Of a DNA stretch of 64,000 nucleotides, positions 8,505 to 16,668 are shown one piece after another. Each line of letters begins with the position of its first letter. The stretch's first letter is position 1. The position numbers were made by a program, and so were the translations under genes. The notes under the pieces are model-generated. The model was not told the DNA's origin. It did not search any database and saw only the letters and a program-made list of their open reading frames with translations. This DNA is from Vulgatibacter sp035565615 (GTDB lineage: Bacteria; Myxococcota; Myxococcia; Myxococcales; Vulgatibacteraceae), in NCBI GenBank assembly GCA_035565615.1, contig DATMSB010000047.1, forward strand, positions 1 to 64,000, in the 5' to 3' direction.

Positions 8505-9635
8505 CTAGTTGCGCGCGCCGCCCGCCAGGGCGTCGCCCAGCGGCGTGTACGGCATCCCGAGCGAGCTGGCGACCGCCTCGTAGGTGACGGCGCCGCCGTA
8601 GGTGTTCACGCCGAGGGCGAGGGCGGGGTCGCACTTCACCGCCTCCACCACCCCGAGCTGCGCCAGCTTGATCCCGTACGGCTCGGTGACGTTGTTCAGC
8701 GCGTAGGTCGAGGTCTGGGCCACCGCGCCCGGCATGTTGGCCACGCAGTAGTGGACCACCCCGTGCTTGATGAAGGTGGGGTTGTCGTGGGTGGTGGGGA
8801 CGCAGGTCTCGATGCACCCGCCCTGATCCACGGCCACGTCGACGACGACCGAGCCGTCCTCCATCTCCTCCAGCATCGAGGCGGTGACGAGCTTGGGCGC
8901 CGCCGCGCCGGGGATGAGCACCGCGCCCACCACCAGATCCGACTGGGTCACCGAGAGGTGGATGTTGTGCTGGTTGGAGAAGAGGGTGGTGACCCTGCCG
9001 CCGAAGATGTCGTCCAGGTAGGCGAGCCGGTCGATGTTGGTGTCGAGAATGGTGACCTCGGCGCCGAGGCCCACCGCCATCTTCGCCGCGTTGGTGCCGA
9101 CGGTGCCGCCGCCGATGATGGTGACGCGCCCCCTGCGCACGCCGGGCACGCCGCCGAGGAGGATCCCCTTGCCCCCCTTCTCGCGGAAGAGGCTCATGGC
9201 GCCCACCTGCACGGAGAGGCGGCCGGCCACCTCGGACATCGGCTTCAAGAGGGGCAGCGAGCCGTTCGGGATCTGGATGGTCTCGTAGGCCACCGAGGTG
9301 ACCTTCTTCTCCACCAGCACCTTCGCGAGCGCGGGCACCGCGGCGAGGTGGAAGAAGGTGTAGATGGTCTGGCCCGGCTGGATCCGCTCGTACTCCTCGG
9401 CGATCGGCTCCTTCACCTTCACGATCATCTCGGCCCGCTTCCACACCTCGTCGGCCGTCTCGATCATCATCGCGCCGGCGGCGACGTAATCGGCGTCGGG
9501 AATGGCGGAGCCGAGGCCGGCGCCCTTCTGGACCAGCACCTGGTGGCCGCGGGAGGTGAGGGCCTTCACGAAGCCCGGCACCATTCCCACGCGATACTCA
9601 CGAACCTTGATTTCCTTGGGGACACCTACGATCAC
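8505..9635 (-). CDS. ald: Alanine dehydrogenase
   Basis: Catalyses reversible NAD-dependent deamination of L-alanine to pyruvate and ammonia in the cytoplasm. I choose GTG 9635 (MIVGVPKEIK) with a strong GGAGGT eight bases upstream; the frame continues to 9752 without homology-like residues. The 376 residues match the family length of ~370. The N-terminal half has the substrate-binding K-E-I-K...R-V-G-M segment and E-P...Y-T-F-F-H-L-A. The Rossmann fold is at ~165-200 (IIGGGTVGTNAAKMA, then VTILDTN). It is transcribed toward the sigma operon and away from the radical SAM gene. Alanine dehydrogenase is often induced by alanine or starvation in myxobacteria, but nothing in this sequence shows its regulation. 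Confidence 0.95.
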   Translation of the reverse strand: MIVGVPKEIKVREYRVGMVPGFVKALTSRGHQVLVQKGAGLGSAIPDADYVAAGAMMIETADEVWKRAEMIVKVKEPIAEEYERIQPGQTIYTFFHLAAVPALAKVLVEKKVTSVAYETIQIPNGSLPLLKPMSEVAGRLSVQVGAMSLFREKGGKGILLGGVPGVRRGRVTIIGGGTVGTNAAKMAVGLGAEVTILDTNIDRLAYLDDIFGGRVTTLFSNQHNIHLSVTQSDLVVGAVLIPGAAAPKLVTASMLEEMEDGSVVVDVAVDQGGCIETCVPTTHDNPTFIKHGVVHYCVANMPGAVAQTSTYALNNVTEPYGIKLAQLGVVEAVKCDPALALGVNTYGGAVTYEAVASSLGMPYTPLGDALAGGARN

Positions 9636-9781
9636 GGCTGCAGACCTCCGAAAAGGGCCGCGGAACATACGGCGACGCGCCTGTCCGGGCAAGGCCCGCC
9701 GCGTCGTCACCGCCGCGGTCCGGTGGCAAACCGCCCCGGCATCTGTTAGCACGGCGATCGCATCCCACCTGGTCCGCCGCC

Positions 9782-11074
9782 ATGTCGCCCCCGCGCCTCC
9801 TCTTCGCCGACCCCGAAGGCCGGCTCTACGATCACCCGGAGCTGCTTGCCGCGGCGCGCCTCGGCGAGGAGGTGGGCGAGCCGGACGAGACGCCGGTGCC
9901 GCTGCCCGCGTTCGGCAGGCTGACGTCGCTCCCCGGGCGCCTCCCCGTCGGCATCGATCCCGAGAGCGGGGCGCCGGTGGTGCTGGAGCGGATCACCGTG
10001 GGCCGGCGGACCTTCGTCCCCACCGCGGTGGGCGCCTTCCTGCAGCCGGGGTGGACCCGCACGCTCCTCCCCGCCGACCAGCCCCTCGAGGACGCGCACG
10101 TGCTCCCCCAGTGGGCCTACACCACGGCGGGCTGGGGCGAGGACGGCCCGGTGGTGTGGGCGATCCACACCGACACCCGCGACCACTGGGATCCCGCGCG
10201 GTTCTCCACGCCGGAGCTCGAGGGCCTGGTGCAGGCGCGCCTCCTCGAGGACGCCTCCAATCGGATCTTGAGGCAGCTCAGGACCTGCGCCCTGGAGTAC
10301 CGCTGCTTCACGTCGCAGAACGTCTTCTACTGCCGGGACGAGGCGGCGATCCCCGCGTCGATCATGTGCAACGCCCGCTGCGTGGGCTGCATCTCGGATC
10401 AGCCGGCGGACGGCCCGCCCGCCTCCCACGAGCGCATGGACGATCCGCCGCTGGCGGAGGAGATGGCGCGGGTGGGGATCTTCCACCTGGAGCGCGCCAC
10501 CGGCCGCACCATGGTCTCCTTCGGCCAGGGCTGCGAGGGCGAGCCGCTCACCCGGTGGAAGGTGATCGAGCGGGCGATCCGCGCCATGCGCGCCGCGACC
10601 TCCCGGGGCTCCATCAACATCAACACGAACGGCTCCCTCACCGAGGGCCTCGACGCGCTCTTCGCCGCCGGGCTCGACGCGGTGCGGGTGTCGCTGAACT
10701 CGGCCAACCCGTCGCTGTACGCGGCCTACTACCGGCCCATCGGCTACGACTTCGCCGACGTGGATCGGTCGATCGGCGTGGCGCGGGCACGGGGCGGCTA
10801 CGTCGCCCTGAACCTCCTCCTCTTCCCCGGGGTGACCGATCGCGAGGGGGAGGTGGACGCGCTCTGCGATCTGGTGGCGCGCCACTCGGTGGATCAGGTG
10901 CAGACCCGCTCGCTGTGCATCGATCCCCAGCAGTACCTCGAGGTGGCCCGCGGCGCCCGGGTGAGGGGAGAGCCGCTGGGCGTTCTCGAGCTCCTGCGCC
11001 GCCTGCGAGAGGCCCGCCCCGGCCTCGTCGTCGGCAACTTCGCCCGCGGCCTGGACGAGCGCCGGCCCGCCTGA
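9782..11074 (+). CDS. Radical SAM protein of unknown substrate
   Basis: A 430-residue protein. Around residue 195 it has S-I-M-C-N-A-R-C-V-G-C, the CX3CX2C cluster that binds the 4Fe-4S of radical SAM enzymes. A TIM-barrel-like middle part follows, including FGQGCEGEPL, the N-I-N-T-N-G-S-L strand and V-R-V-S-L-N-S-A-N, typical of the SAM-binding core. The first ~170 residues have no recognised fold. The start ATG is at 9782, 146 bases from the divergently read ald. There is no radical SAM partner, precursor peptide or auxiliary-cluster cysteine array nearby, so the substrate is open. The lack of lysine aminomutase features argues against it being KamA for the lysine genes further right. Confidence 0.85.
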   Translation: MSPPRLLFADPEGRLYDHPELLAAARLGEEVGEPDETPVPLPAFGRLTSLPGRLPVGIDPESGAPVVLERITVGRRTFVPTAVGAFLQPGWTRTLLPADQPLEDAHVLPQWAYTTAGWGEDGPVVWAIHTDTRDHWDPARFSTPELEGLVQARLLEDASNRILRQLRTCALEYRCFTSQNVFYCRDEAAIPASIMCNARCVGCISDQPADGPPASHERMDDPPLAEEMARVGIFHLERATGRTMVSFGQGCEGEPLTRWKVIERAIRAMRAATSRGSININTNGSLTEGLDALFAAGLDAVRVSLNSANPSLYAAYYRPIGYDFADVDRSIGVARARGGYVALNLLLFPGVTDREGEVDALCDLVARHSVDQVQTRSLCIDPQQYLEVARGARVRGEPLGVLELLRRLREARPGLVVGNFARGLDERRPA

Positions 11075-11426
11075 AGCGGGGCCGGGGCGGGAGCGGGATC
11101 CCCCCAGGAATCCGCGCGCTTGTCCGCTCGGGAATCAACCCGCGCGGCGGGCCGTTGAATAAGCGAGCGAGCGCTCCGTCCCTCTGTCCGAGCGAGCGAT
11201 GGAGCGAGCCGCGCGGATCCCCGCATGGGGATCGGTGAGACGCAAGGCGAGCTCGCGCATCTCTTCGACGTACGGCGGCGCTCCGGAAGGGCCGCGGCGC
11301 CTCCGGCGGTTCGATCGATTTTCCGGGGACCGTGCGGCCGCGTGGTGGGCGACACCCTCGCGGCCGAGGTCCAGAGGTGGCCGACGAGGCCACACCCGCC
11401 GGCGGAGGTCCGGAAATCCTCCGCCC

Positions 11427-11454
11427 GTCTCGCGGCGTGCGGGATCCGCGAGAC
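11427..11454. repeat. Inverted repeat, 9-bp arms
   Basis: Arms GTCTCGCGG (11427-11435) and CCGCGAGAC (11446-11454) with a 10-base loop, in the gap between convergent genes. It may end transcripts or be part of a small structured RNA. Confidence 0.5.
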
Positions 11455-11486
11455 ACTCCCGCCCCCGCGCCTCTCGAAAGAGGCTC

Positions 11487-11517
11487 GCCGCGGGCGCAAG
11501 CTCCTTGCGCCCGCGGC
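11487..11517. terminator. Perfect 14-bp hairpin downstream of the CPBP gene
   Basis: Arms 11487-11500 and 11504-11517 are perfectly complementary (GCCGCGGGCGCAAG against its complement) with a three-base loop. It lies 18 bases past the CPBP stop on the minus strand, and the radical SAM gene arrives from the other side, so it may serve both. On the plus strand the bases after it (AGAGCTGTTTCTTCTC) are pyrimidine-rich but not a clean T-run. Confidence 0.6.
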
Positions 11518-11534
11518 AGAGCTGTTTCTTCTCG

Positions 11535-12539
11535 TCAGGGCTCATCGGGGATCTCCGACGCGGCGGTGCGGCCCGTCCTCGCGGCGAGCCGCTGCGTCGC
11601 CCGCTCGCCGTCGACGGCGAAGAGCAGGATCACCGAGGCGATCGCGGCGAGGGCCCCCAGGGCGAAGGGCTTCACCACCAGCGCCGGATCGAAGGCGTGG
11701 CCCCGCGTCCGATCGACGGGCCGGTCGGGGTAGGGGCCCGCCGGCGCCGCCGCCAGGCGCTGGCCGGTGCCGCGCAGCCAGACCAGGGCGCCCACGACGA
11801 TCGGCGCGGAGATCGCGAAGAGGAGAAGGGCGTCGCGTGCGGCGAGCTCGTCCGGCGACTGCTGCGCCAGCCCCGAGAAGACCATCGCGGTGGAGGCGCC
11901 GTTCTGCACCGCGTGGGCCACCACCGACGGGAGGACCGAGCCGCTCCACAGCCGGAGCAGCCCGAAGGCGAGCCCGAGGGCGAAGAGGGCGATCACCGAC
12001 GCCGGGTTGACGTGCACCGCGGCGAAGAGGGCGCTGGTGACGAGGAGGGCGCCGAGCGAACCGTATCGCGCGCCGAGAACGCGCATCAGGTAGCCGCGGA
12101 AGAGGAGCTCCTCGCCGATGGGGGCGAGGACCGCCACGCCGACGGTGAGGAGCGCCATCTCGGCCGGCGAGCGTAGGCCCTCGAAGAGGGGAGCGACGTC
12201 GAAGCGGTCCGCGAACTCGGGACCGACGAGGAGGCGGTTGAGGGCGTTGAGCGCACCCGCCGCGAAGAAACCCGCCGCGGCGGCGAGGAGGGCGGGGGGC
12301 CACGCCGCCGCCACCGGCGGCCGGATCGCCAGGAACGCGGTGGGGCGGAAGTTCATCGCCCGCACGGTGAGGAGGGTGAGGCCGGAGAAGACGAAGAGCT
12401 CGTCGAAGGCGATCCCGAAGGCCGGGTTGGCCACCTGCACGAACGATCCCACGGTGAAGTGGATCGCCAGCACGGCGAGGAGGAAGGTGTAGGCCGGCCG
12501 CGATGCGACGAGCTCGGGATCGTAGGGTGCGGGCTGCAA
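11535..12539 (-). CDS. CPBP family intramembrane metalloprotease
   Basis: A 334-residue membrane protein with about eight hydrophobic segments. The three family motifs are in order: E-E-L-L-F-R (EExxxR, ~residue 140), F-A-A-V-H (FxxxH, ~173) and H-A-V-Q-N (HxxxN, ~210). These place it with the CAAX protease/bacteriocin-processing (Abi, MmrR-like) family, glutamic-type intramembrane proteases. The start ATG at 12539 faces the divergent YkgJ gene. The last ~60 residues add two more hydrophobic stretches. The substrate is unknown; roles in this family run from prenyl-protein processing to bacteriocin self-immunity. Confidence 0.85.
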   Translation of the reverse strand: MQPAPYDPELVASRPAYTFLLAVLAIHFTVGSFVQVANPAFGIAFDELFVFSGLTLLTVRAMNFRPTAFLAIRPPVAAAWPPALLAAAAGFFAAGALNALNRLLVGPEFADRFDVAPLFEGLRSPAEMALLTVGVAVLAPIGEELLFRGYLMRVLGARYGSLGALLVTSALFAAVHVNPASVIALFALGLAFGLLRLWSGSVLPSVVAHAVQNGASTAMVFSGLAQQSPDELAARDALLLFAISAPIVVGALVWLRGTGQRLAAAPAGPYPDRPVDRTRGHAFDPALVVKPFALGALAAIASVILLFAVDGERATQRLAARTGRTAASEIPDEP

Positions 12540-12639
12540 GGCGGGGGCAGATCAACCCGCCCGCGGATCCCGGGTCAAGCCGAATGCCCGCGGGACGTTC
12601 GGTGGAGGCGACGAGGCGGGCCGGCGTAGGATGCCGGCC

Positions 12640-13053
12640 ATGAAGTTCCCCGTCCTCGCCCGCCGGACCTACCGCTTCGAGTGCACCCGCTGCGGCGCCT
12701 GCTGCCGCAGGCCCGGCGCCGTGATCCTGGGGCCGAAGGAGCCGGAGCGCCTGGCCCGCCACCTGGGGATGTCGCTCTCGACCTTCCGCCGCCGCTTCCT
12801 GTTGCGGCAGAGCCGCGGCAGGTGGGCGATCGAGGTCCCCGAGGGCTCCGGCTGTCCGCTCCTCGACGGCGACCTCTGCTCGGTGGAGGCGGTGAAGCCC
12901 GGGCAGTGCCGGGCCTATCCGTTCTGGCCCGAGCTGGCGGGCGACCGGCGCGCGTGGCGCCGGGAGGCCGCGTTCTGCGAGGGGATGAACCGGGGGCCGG
13001 AGGTGCCGGAGGAAGAGATCCGCCGGCTGATGTCCCTCGATCCCGGCCCCTAG
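12640..13053 (+). CDS. YkgJ-type cysteine cluster protein
   Basis: A 137-residue protein beginning at ATG 12640 (MKFPVLARRTYRF; ATG 12631 three codons earlier is possible). It has C-T-R-C-G-A-C-C near residue 14, then single cysteines in G-C-P-L-L, D-L-C-S-V, G-Q-C-R-A-Y-P-F-W and F-C-E-G. This is the CxxCxxCC plus PF-type pattern of the zinc/iron-chelating YkgJ family. The family is widespread and mostly uncharacterised; some members sit near Fe-S or flagellar genes. Here it stands alone between a membrane protease and an electron-transport operon. The name follows the cysteine pattern, with no functional claim. Confidence 0.85.
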   Translation: MKFPVLARRTYRFECTRCGACCRRPGAVILGPKEPERLARHLGMSLSTFRRRFLLRQSRGRWAIEVPEGSGCPLLDGDLCSVEAVKPGQCRAYPFWPELAGDRRAWRREAAFCEGMNRGPEVPEEEIRRLMSLDPGP

Positions 13054-13090
13054 GGAGCCCTCCCGCCGAGCGCGGTTCGCAAACTCGAAA

Positions 13091-13124
13091 CGTCACCGCT
13101 CCGTCACCTGATACTCTCCTGATA
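13091..13124 (+). promoter_or_regulatory. 11-bp phased direct repeats ahead of the porin-cytochrome operon
   Basis: CGTCACC occurs at 13091-13097 and 13102-13108, and CCTGATA at 13107-13113 and 13118-13124. Both pairs repeat exactly every 11 bases. A 7-base core with a 4-base spacer is the layout of a PhoB-type response-regulator site, and GTCA matches the core of the Pho box. GATACT (13110-13115) could be the -10 element. Likely an activator site for the three genes that follow; the regulator is inferred, not seen. Confidence 0.45.
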
Positions 13125-13140
13125 TCGAACAGTCGACGGA

Positions 13141-14715
13141 GTGCCCTTGAACCACTGCACCTCATCCGCCTGGCGGTCGATCCCCTCCCTCGCACGCATG
13201 TCGGCCCCCCTCCTCCTCGCGGCCCTCGTGGCCCCCGGGGCGAGGGCGGACGCCTACGTGGTCGGCGCGCGGACGGAGGCCGAGGTCTACCGGATCCCCG
13301 CCTGGTCGGGGCGGCAGGGGGACGATCCGGAGCTGATCGGCAGGTACCGGCTGGTGCAGTCGCTGGATCTGGGTGCGTACGATCTCACCTCCTCGCGGGG
13401 GCGCGACCGCCTGGACTTCGTCGCCTACCTGCGGCTGATGAACGACTTCGGCTTCCACGACCGCGGCCTCCTTGACGACGCCCGCAACCCGGAGGTCGAT
13501 CTCCTCTTCGGCTATCTGCAGTGGAGCCACGTCCTGGGCGGCCTCCTCGACCTGCGCCTCGGCAGGCAGATCCGCTTCGACCAGCTCTTCTTCTACGCGC
13601 TGGACGGCCTCGACGTGCAGGTCCACACCCCTGCCCACGTGGGTGTCGGGCTGATGGCCGGCTGGATGGTGAAGGGGACGAGCCTCGCCGGATCCGCCAC
13701 CTTCGCGCCGGACGGCGTGCGGGGGAGCGATCGCCGCCGCATCGCCGACGGCGTCACCACCGACCTCCTCTCCAGCCCCGCGGACGAGATCGCATATCCG
13801 TACCTGGACGCGCCGTCGCCGATGTTCGGCGCCCGTCTCGAGCTCGAGGGGATCCGCGGCGTGGAGGCGATCGTCTCCTGGCGCCGCGCGATCAGCCGCA
13901 CCTCGGCGGGCGATCTCGACGAGCTCCCCGACGACGCCCGGGGCTGGCAGACCGAGCTGGAGCACGCCGGCGCCGGCGCCCGCCTGCGGCTCTTCGGCTG
14001 GTCGTGGATCTACGCCTCCGCCGATCGGGATCTGTACCGGGATCGGTGGGCGGCGCTGCGCGCCGGCGTGCGAGCGGAGCCCCTGGCGCCGCGCCTCTCC
14101 ATCACCGCGGAGGCGGCCCGCTACCACCCGTCCTTCAGCGCCGACTCGATCTGGAACCTCTTCGCCACCGGCGCCCGCGACGAGTACGAGCTGCGGGCCG
14201 AGTGGGCGCCGGACGGCCCCTTCCGCTACTACGGCGGCCCGCTCTTCGTCGTGTACCACCTCGACCTCTCGGACCGCTTCGCGAGCGAAGCGGCGGACGC
14301 GGGCAACCCCCTGAACCCCAGGAGCCGGGATCTGCTCACCGGGGGCTATGCGGGCGTGTCGCTGCGGCCGGGGCTGGTGTGGCGCGCGTCCCTGGACGCG
14401 TCGTACCTCGGCGGGCCGCCCGGCGAGGTGGGGCAGCTCGGATACCTCGGCCGCGAGCTGTGGCTGAACGCCGTGGTGGGCCGGGACTTCCGCTCGTGGA
14501 TCTCGGCGGACCTGCGGCTCTCGGTGGCGAACGTCTCGGATCCCTACCAGGCGGGGATCCAGGACCTGTGGTCCTTCGGCGCCGCGGCGCTGGGGCGGAT
14601 GCGCTTCACCGACGACATGGCGCTGCTCCTGGTGGTGGAGGAGAACGCCAACCGCTTCCGCCGCGGCGACCTGCGCGGCTACGCCGTCTTCGACTGGAGG
14701 GTCCCGTTCGGATGA
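13141..14715 (+). CDS. Outer-membrane beta-barrel protein, partner of a multiheme cytochrome
   Basis: A 524-residue protein from GTG 13141, with a signal peptide (SIPSLARMSAPLLLAALVAP, cleavage near A-R-A-D). ATG 13198 would still keep the hydrophobic core but lose the basic region. The mature part alternates short amphipathic strands with turns (for example LDLRLGRQIRFDQL, WRASLDASYL, LWLNAVVGRDF) and ends in Y-A-V-F-D-W-R-V-P-F-G, with aromatic residues near the C-terminus as in barrel proteins. The stop overlaps the cytochrome start as ATGA. By analogy with porin-cytochrome conduits (MtrB/OmcB type) it may carry the cytochrome across the outer membrane; the barrel call rests on strand pattern only. 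Confidence 0.65.
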   Translation: MPLNHCTSSAWRSIPSLARMSAPLLLAALVAPGARADAYVVGARTEAEVYRIPAWSGRQGDDPELIGRYRLVQSLDLGAYDLTSSRGRDRLDFVAYLRLMNDFGFHDRGLLDDARNPEVDLLFGYLQWSHVLGGLLDLRLGRQIRFDQLFFYALDGLDVQVHTPAHVGVGLMAGWMVKGTSLAGSATFAPDGVRGSDRRRIADGVTTDLLSSPADEIAYPYLDAPSPMFGARLELEGIRGVEAIVSWRRAISRTSAGDLDELPDDARGWQTELEHAGAGARLRLFGWSWIYASADRDLYRDRWAALRAGVRAEPLAPRLSITAEAARYHPSFSADSIWNLFATGARDEYELRAEWAPDGPFRYYGGPLFVVYHLDLSDRFASEAADAGNPLNPRSRDLLTGGYAGVSLRPGLVWRASLDASYLGGPPGEVGQLGYLGRELWLNAVVGRDFRSWISADLRLSVANVSDPYQAGIQDLWSFGAAALGRMRFTDDMALLLVVEENANRFRRGDLRGYAVFDWRVPFG

Positions 14716-15905
14716 GGCTCCGTCTCGCCATCTTCGTGGCGGCCCTCGCGCCGGCGGTCGCCGCCCTCGGGTGGAGCACGTCCGACGGTCGCGATCGCTC
14801 CTACGCCGTGTACCCGAGGCAGGAGATCCCGCTCCGCTTCGACCACGAGCTCCACGACCTGCCGTGCACCGACTGCCACGCGGTCGCGCAGTCCACCCTC
14901 TCCTCGGATCGCAACATCCCGGAGGAGGCGGTCTGCGCCGAATGCCACGACATCGAGGCGGCACGCCAGGGCGGCGAGACCGATCCGCCCTCCACCTGCG
15001 AGACCTGCCACCCCGGCTTCGACGAGACGGCGATGGCGGCCCCGAAACCGATCGTGATCCCCCCGCCGAACCTGGTGTTCGACCACGCGCTCCACCTGGA
15101 CCGCGGCGTCCCCTGCGCGACCTGCCACGCCGACGTGCGAAAGGTGCAGGTGGCCACCCGGGCGCAGATCCCGAAGATGGAGACCTGCCTCGCGTGCCAC
15201 CACGACGGCGGGGAGGCGACCGGCGCCTGCGGCGCGTGCCATCCGAGCGGACCGGACGGCAGGCTGCGCACCTGGATGTCGAACGGGGAGCGGCTGGTGC
15301 CGTCGCTCGGCAACCCCTTCGGCATCGGCCACACCGCCGAGTACTGGAAGCACCACGGCAGCGACGCCCGGGCGGCGAAGGCGACCTGCTCCGAATGCCA
15401 CGCCGAGAGCGAGTGCCTCGCCTGCCACGACGGCGCCCGCAAGATCCTCAAGGTGCACCCCAACGACTGGATCACCCTGCACCCGGTTCCCGCCAAGCAC
15501 GGCGCGCTCCAGTGCATGTCCTGCCACAACGAGCAGCAGTACTGCGCCACCTGCCACGAGCGGATCGGCATCGGGCCCCAGGCGGCCCCGCAGCTCCGCG
15601 CCCGGAACCTCCGGGTGCACCCGCCCGCTTCGATCTGGGTGGACACGCCGGGCCCCGGGCACCACGGCGTCTGGGCCTCCCGCGACATCGCGTCCTGCGC
15701 CTCCTGCCACCGGGAGGAGGCGTGCATCCGCTGCCACGCGTCGAGCACGGCGAGCGGAGGCGGCTTCGGGCGGGGCGGCCTCGGCATCAGCCCGCACCCG
15801 CCCGGGTTCCGGGGGCAGGCCTGCTCGATGCTGAAGAAGAACGCCCGGGTGTGCTTGAAATGTCATGCGCCGGCCGATCCGGTGCTGGGAGCTTGCTCGA
15901 GATGA
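14712..15905 (+). CDS. Periplasmic/outer-membrane 13-heme c-type cytochrome
   Basis: A 397-residue protein from ATG 14712 (overlapping the barrel stop), with an N-terminal signal (LRLAIFVAALAPAVAA). I count thirteen CxxCH heme sites: CTDCH, CAECH, CETCH, CATCH, CLACH, CGACH, CSECH, CLACH, CMSCH, CATCH, CASCH, CIRCH, CLKCH. Many further His (FDHELH, FDHALH) can serve as distal ligands. The F-D-H-x-x-H repeats resemble the cytochrome c7/NapC-like class-III families. It would move electrons between periplasm and a partner. The barrel gene upstream and the CX3CH lipoprotein downstream overlap it by ATGA, so all three are one translational unit. Donor, acceptor and direction are not readable from the sequence. 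Confidence 0.9.
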   Translation: MRLRLAIFVAALAPAVAALGWSTSDGRDRSYAVYPRQEIPLRFDHELHDLPCTDCHAVAQSTLSSDRNIPEEAVCAECHDIEAARQGGETDPPSTCETCHPGFDETAMAAPKPIVIPPPNLVFDHALHLDRGVPCATCHADVRKVQVATRAQIPKMETCLACHHDGGEATGACGACHPSGPDGRLRTWMSNGERLVPSLGNPFGIGHTAEYWKHHGSDARAAKATCSECHAESECLACHDGARKILKVHPNDWITLHPVPAKHGALQCMSCHNEQQYCATCHERIGIGPQAAPQLRARNLRVHPPASIWVDTPGPGHHGVWASRDIASCASCHREEACIRCHASSTASGGGFGRGGLGISPHPPGFRGQACSMLKKNARVCLKCHAPADPVLGACSR

Positions 15906-16591
15906 AGTGGTCGATTCGGCTCGCCGCGGTCGCGGCGCTCGCTCTCGCCGCCTGCGGCGTCGAGGAGGGTCCCTACGAGAAGGAGGTGAGCGGCCCGCTC
16001 GCCCTCGTCTCCAGCCTCCCGCCGGACGGCGCGACGGACTTCGATCGGGAGCGGTCGATCGAGCTGGAGTTCAGCCGGCCCGTCAATCCGGACACCCTGG
16101 CGATCGTCCTGATCGGGGCGCCCGATCCCGCGATCGACGTGCAGGGGGAGATGGTCGAAGTGAAGGCACCGCTGGACTTCGAGACCGACTACGTCCTGCG
16201 GGTCGACCGCGCCGAGGACGTCTTCGGCAACGCCCTGGCCGGGGCCCCGATCGAGATCCGGTTCCGGACGGCCGCCGACGGCACGGTGATCCTCTCCACC
16301 ATCGCCGACGTGCAGCCGATCTTCAATCGGTCTTGTGTCGATGGCTGTCACGTGGGGAGGAGGCCCTCGGGCGGGCTCTCCCTCGTCTCCGGCCTCGCCT
16401 GGTCCCAGCTCGTGGACGTGCGGGGCTCCACCTGCGCCCCCGGGGTGCGGATGCGCGTCGTTCCGGGGGAGCCGGACGAGTCCTGCCTCTGGCTGCTGGT
16501 GGAGCGGGGCGAGATGCCGGAGCGAGGCACGATCTCCGCCGCCGACAAGGAGGCGATCCGCAAGTGGATCGCCGACGGCGCGCTCCCTTGA
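15902..16591 (+). CDS. Lipoprotein with Ig-like domain and CX3CH cytochrome-like domain
   Basis: A 229-residue protein from ATG 15902, overlapping the cytochrome stop (ATGA). The signal ends in A-L-A-L-A-A-C, a good lipobox. Residues ~40-130 look like an SbsA/Big_5-type Ig domain (PPDGATDFDRERSIELEFSR, then a strand-rich part to FRT). Residues ~140-229 resemble the small planctomycete-type cytochrome domain: I-F-N-R-S-C-V-D-G-C-H, a leaderless central strand region, and the typical ending I-R-K-W-I-A-D-G-A. The heme motif is C-V-D-G-C-H, with three residues between the cysteines rather than two. Whether heme is attached is open. It likely anchors or caps the electron-transfer complex at the membrane. 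Confidence 0.72.
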   Translation: MKWSIRLAAVAALALAACGVEEGPYEKEVSGPLALVSSLPPDGATDFDRERSIELEFSRPVNPDTLAIVLIGAPDPAIDVQGEMVEVKAPLDFETDYVLRVDRAEDVFGNALAGAPIEIRFRTAADGTVILSTIADVQPIFNRSCVDGCHVGRRPSGGLSLVSGLAWSQLVDVRGSTCAPGVRMRVVPGEPDESCLWLLVERGEMPERGTISAADKEAIRKWIADGALP

Positions 16592-16635
16592 GCGCGCCGC
16601 GCGTCGCCGTCGGGTAGACTCGCGCTCGACCCTGG

Positions 16636-16658
16636 CTGGCGCCTCCTCGCGGCGCCAG
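16636..16658 (+). promoter_or_regulatory. Leader hairpin before coaBC
   Basis: Arms 16636-16643 and 16651-16658 (CTGGCGCC/GGCGCCAG) with a 7-base loop. The ribosome site GGGAAGG of coaBC begins at its 3' foot. It could mask or present that site, or end transcripts from the operon upstream. Confidence 0.4.
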
Positions 16659-16668
16659 GGAAGGCCCC

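Larger units (their letters stand above)
11075..11534. other. 460-base gap with hairpins between two genes that end facing each other
   Basis: The radical SAM gene and the CPBP gene converge here. Several inverted repeats are present (11427-11454, 11487-11517). A 136-codon minus-strand frame (11545 to 11135) starts inside the end of the CPBP gene with GGAG ahead of it. Its product is a run of Arg, Gly and Pro with no fold I recognise, so I do not call it a gene. The stretch AGCGAGCGAGCG near 11166-11210 recurs in part. Confidence 0.4.

Noticed and set aside
5317..9635. Many long plus-strand frames opposite the FrzS-like, anti-sigma, sigma and ald genes
   Set aside because: They are shadows: the minus-strand frames carry clear domains, and the plus frames have no ribosome sites or folds.
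9782..11074. Radical SAM gene as the missing lysine 2,3-aminomutase (KamA)
   Set aside because: The cluster is CX3CX2C as in many radical SAM proteins, but PLP-binding and lysine-binding features of KamA are not seen, and it is 8 kb away with unrelated genes between.
11135..11545. 136-codon minus-strand ORF overlapping the CPBP gene end, with GGAG upstream
   Set aside because: The product is Arg/Gly/Pro-rich without any fold or hydrophobic core, and it runs through strong hairpins. Long shadow frames are common in this GC-rich DNA.
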